The position numbers were made by a program, and so were the translations under genes. A stretch of DNA of 64,000 nt, taken from contig NC_088300.1 in assembly GCF_032854445.1 (NCBI RefSeq), positions 24,345,608 to 24,409,607 on the forward strand. Reading direction: 5' to 3'. Shown piece after piece: positions 46,308-64,000 of the stretch. This DNA comes from Liolophura sinensis (lineage: Eukaryota > Mollusca > Polyplacophora > Chitonida > Chitonidae). Each line of letters begins with the position of its first letter. Positions within the stretch are counted from its first letter, which is position 1. Below the pieces are notes generated by a model. The model was not told the origin of the DNA. It did no database searches and saw nothing but the letters and a program-made list of their open reading frames with translations.

Positions 46308-61759
<15,452 letters not shown>

Positions 61760-62710
61760 GTTGGTAAGCTCATGCACCACTTGTGACGTTGAGAATATAG
61801 CGGAACTGGTGTACAGAAAAAAAAATGATCATTACTACTTTATTATTATCAGTTTTCGCTTTAATTAATTTACAGTGTTTATATGTTTATAGATGTACTA
61901 ATAATGAAAAACTGTCAGCACCGTTATGATTTGAAAAATTTTAATTTGATATCAAATGAACAAAAGTGAAACAAAGGACCCCTTGCAACGGGATAGGATA
62001 TCGTCCCACTTCCGTGCAGTAGGGAAGTGTAATTTTTTCATGCAGAAAAACAACTAAAACTTGCATGAATATGAAGCACAATTACTGAAGATTATGTTTG
62101 TGAAAAATTGGAGTCATTTGATTTATACTTCTTGTTTTATCAATTTTGCCATTTGGCGTTTTCCTCTTCGAATTCTCTTCATAATAAAAATATAATTACG
62201 GGAACCTAAATCATTTCCTCATATTTAGTGTCTAGTTGATATTTTCATTAATCGGAAAAAAGACATAATTTGGAGCTTCAGAGGAACTCTACATTCACCA
62301 TAACATCCCATGGCTTCCAACGCATTGTTCGCATTGGTCCAGTGATAATATGCGTACCTTGAAATTGTTGTATTGAACAGGTCAACGAGTCCGATTTCTA
62401 TCATAGCATACTTTTTTTAGTCGCTGACAAAGTAAGATAATGAAGGGGGCATTAATTTGAACCAGACAAGAAATTCCTTTTTTTTGTATTTCTTCATATA
62501 TTATCAAGCAGTATGTTACATAAGTTTAATACAGTATTCTTTAAATGAAAGCTCAGCGCCATTTACGGCGAAACAGTATATCGTACAATTACGTTGAGAA
62601 AGGGGGCGTATGCTTATCAGTTTAGCTTCGTAAGACACTGTAATATATTCATGGTACAATTCGTAAGATAAAACTTGTTTGAAATACCAACATTAGACGA
62701 AAAATGTGTC

Positions 62711-62954
62711 TATTTGTTTATTTTTTTGATTGGTGTTTTACGTCGTACTCAAGAATATTTCACTTATACGACGGCGGCCAGCATTATGGTGGGAGGAAAC
62801 CGGACAAAGGCCGGGGTAAACCCACGACCCTCCGCAGGTTGTTGGCAGACGTTCATACGTATGGCCGGAAAGGAAGCCAGCATGAGCTGGGCGCAGTGTC
62901 TCATGGGTCATTACGCTGCGCTAACGCACTAACCAACTGAGCCACGGAGGCCCC
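62711..62954 (-). mobile_element. SINE family 1, copy B counterpart
   Basis: Ortholog of 32409-32660 carried by the duplication, with a short deletion near 62893. Confidence 0.78.
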
Positions 62955-63917
62955 TAGACGAAAAAGTATACTATCCTATGCATTTAACGGCATAGTGTAG
63001 GCCAATGTTTAGTAACGAATATTTTAACTTGGTGTATTTCACCCGTTACACCTTTAACATAACTTCAACCGCATTTCGCAGACGATCTGTCACTGTGAGC
63101 AGGTTGGCTATCGAACTGAGGGACGATTTCCCATCTTGTTGCAAGGGGTCCGTATTGTATCTGGTTGAATAGTGGAATTCGTATCTAATTTCACATCGAT
63201 TTGGATCGCTGTGAAACGTATATTCAGTACAGGTGTCCTTTCCGACAAAAGTTGACATCCATCCCTTCGGTAACAATAATCTTGTTCCTTTAGACATCTT
63301 ACAATACGAATAACTGCTTAAGTGATCAAACGGTTTATAACAAATATAATAAACCTCAGTTTGGATCATATTTATACTTTTAATATGTTCATAAATGTTA
63401 TCATAATTTAGGTTGAATGCATATGTTTCGATATAAACAACAAATATACATTCAAATAAATTTATTAGACATTCATCATATCCTTATTTAGAACATAATT
63501 ATACAACAACGATAAATACCACAAGTTGGTCCCCAAATACTCACCATACAAAAATATTTCCAAATACCATTTCTCTTGAAAAAAAAATCCAAAAAATATT
63601 AAAGATCATATTTACAAATAAGTTTTGATGCACTTTCATCTGATTTTGGCATCATTTTTATGTTTTCTTCTCCCTTAAAATAACATTGATGGGGTGGACA
63701 AAATTTTAATTTCTAAAACCCCAAAAATAAGCATTAAGATCGTATTTAAAATTTTCGTTGAAGCCAAAAATGGCTTTGTGGAATCGGTCCCAAAATTTTT
63801 GACGATAGCTTGTCCACACGCATTAGTTGTACAGGACTGACAGCGTTTAAGCGAAGAAGGTGTATTAAGGGAGGTGTCACAAATAGTTTCATTGGTGATG
63901 GCATTAATTATAAAACA

Positions 63918-64000
63918 AGGATAATGTGAATTGTCATTGTGATAATGTGCCCTGTTGTTGTGATAATGTGTCTGATCCTGGTGATAATGTACCTGACCCT
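63918..64000. repeat. GATAATGT tandem repeat in ITIH-B intron 13
   Basis: Counterpart of 33519-33680, cut by the window end. Confidence 0.78.

Overview
The window is AT-rich, intron-rich and full of repeats: tRNA-derived SINEs, minisatellites and long (TA)n tracts. It looks like animal nuclear DNA. The SINE types, with a tail shaped like a 'caccaatcaaataaata' run and a 'gtttaacgtcgtactcaacaattt' type core, suggest a marine lophotrochozoan, most likely a mollusc. That placement is inference; no species marker was identified.

The central content is a tandem segmental duplication of about 24 kb. Copy A runs from about 15,430 to 39,710 and copy B from about 39,711 past the right edge. Each copy carries, on the + strand, the same gene: a secreted protein of the inter-alpha-trypsin inhibitor heavy chain (ITIH) family. 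Gene A could be assembled by hand into 17 exons (19,952-38,239) giving one open frame of 926 residues. The order is signal peptide, VIT domain, vWA domain with a complete MIDAS motif, a linker made of very small exons, and the ITIH C-terminal domain. Gene B (from 46,308) is intact as far as its Thr-rich linker exon (61,676-61,759), and its last exons lie beyond the window. Every exon from 9 to 16 starts and ends in phase 1, so linker exons can be gained, lost or skipped without a frameshift. Copy B has lost exon 10 in this way.

By region: 1-15,430 has no gene that can be named. It holds SINEs, a Tc1/mariner transposase relic (about 6,533-7,003, minus strand), a CpG-denser stretch (about 2,270-3,240), several tandem repeats and an unrecognised coding-like relic on the minus strand (12,089-12,454). 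From 15,430 to 19,900 lie a decayed gene fragment, a 52-bp minisatellite and SINEs, leading to the conserved upstream region of gene A. Gene A fills 19,952-38,239. From 38,240 to 46,300 come the duplication junction, the second copy of the gene fragment and the 52-bp minisatellite, then a block of about 2 kb of 32-bp repeats that is absent from copy A. From 46,308 to 64,000 gene B carries extra insertions in its introns: two SINEs, a DNA transposon with inverted ends, a decayed I-type LINE and a SINE pair.

The two ITIH genes probably make near-identical secreted, matrix-associated proteins that differ mainly in the linker and in one N-glycosylation site. The upstream region, including a CRE-like octamer and a TATA-like box, was copied with the gene, so the pair may be co-expressed. 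Expression and function cannot be read from the sequence.
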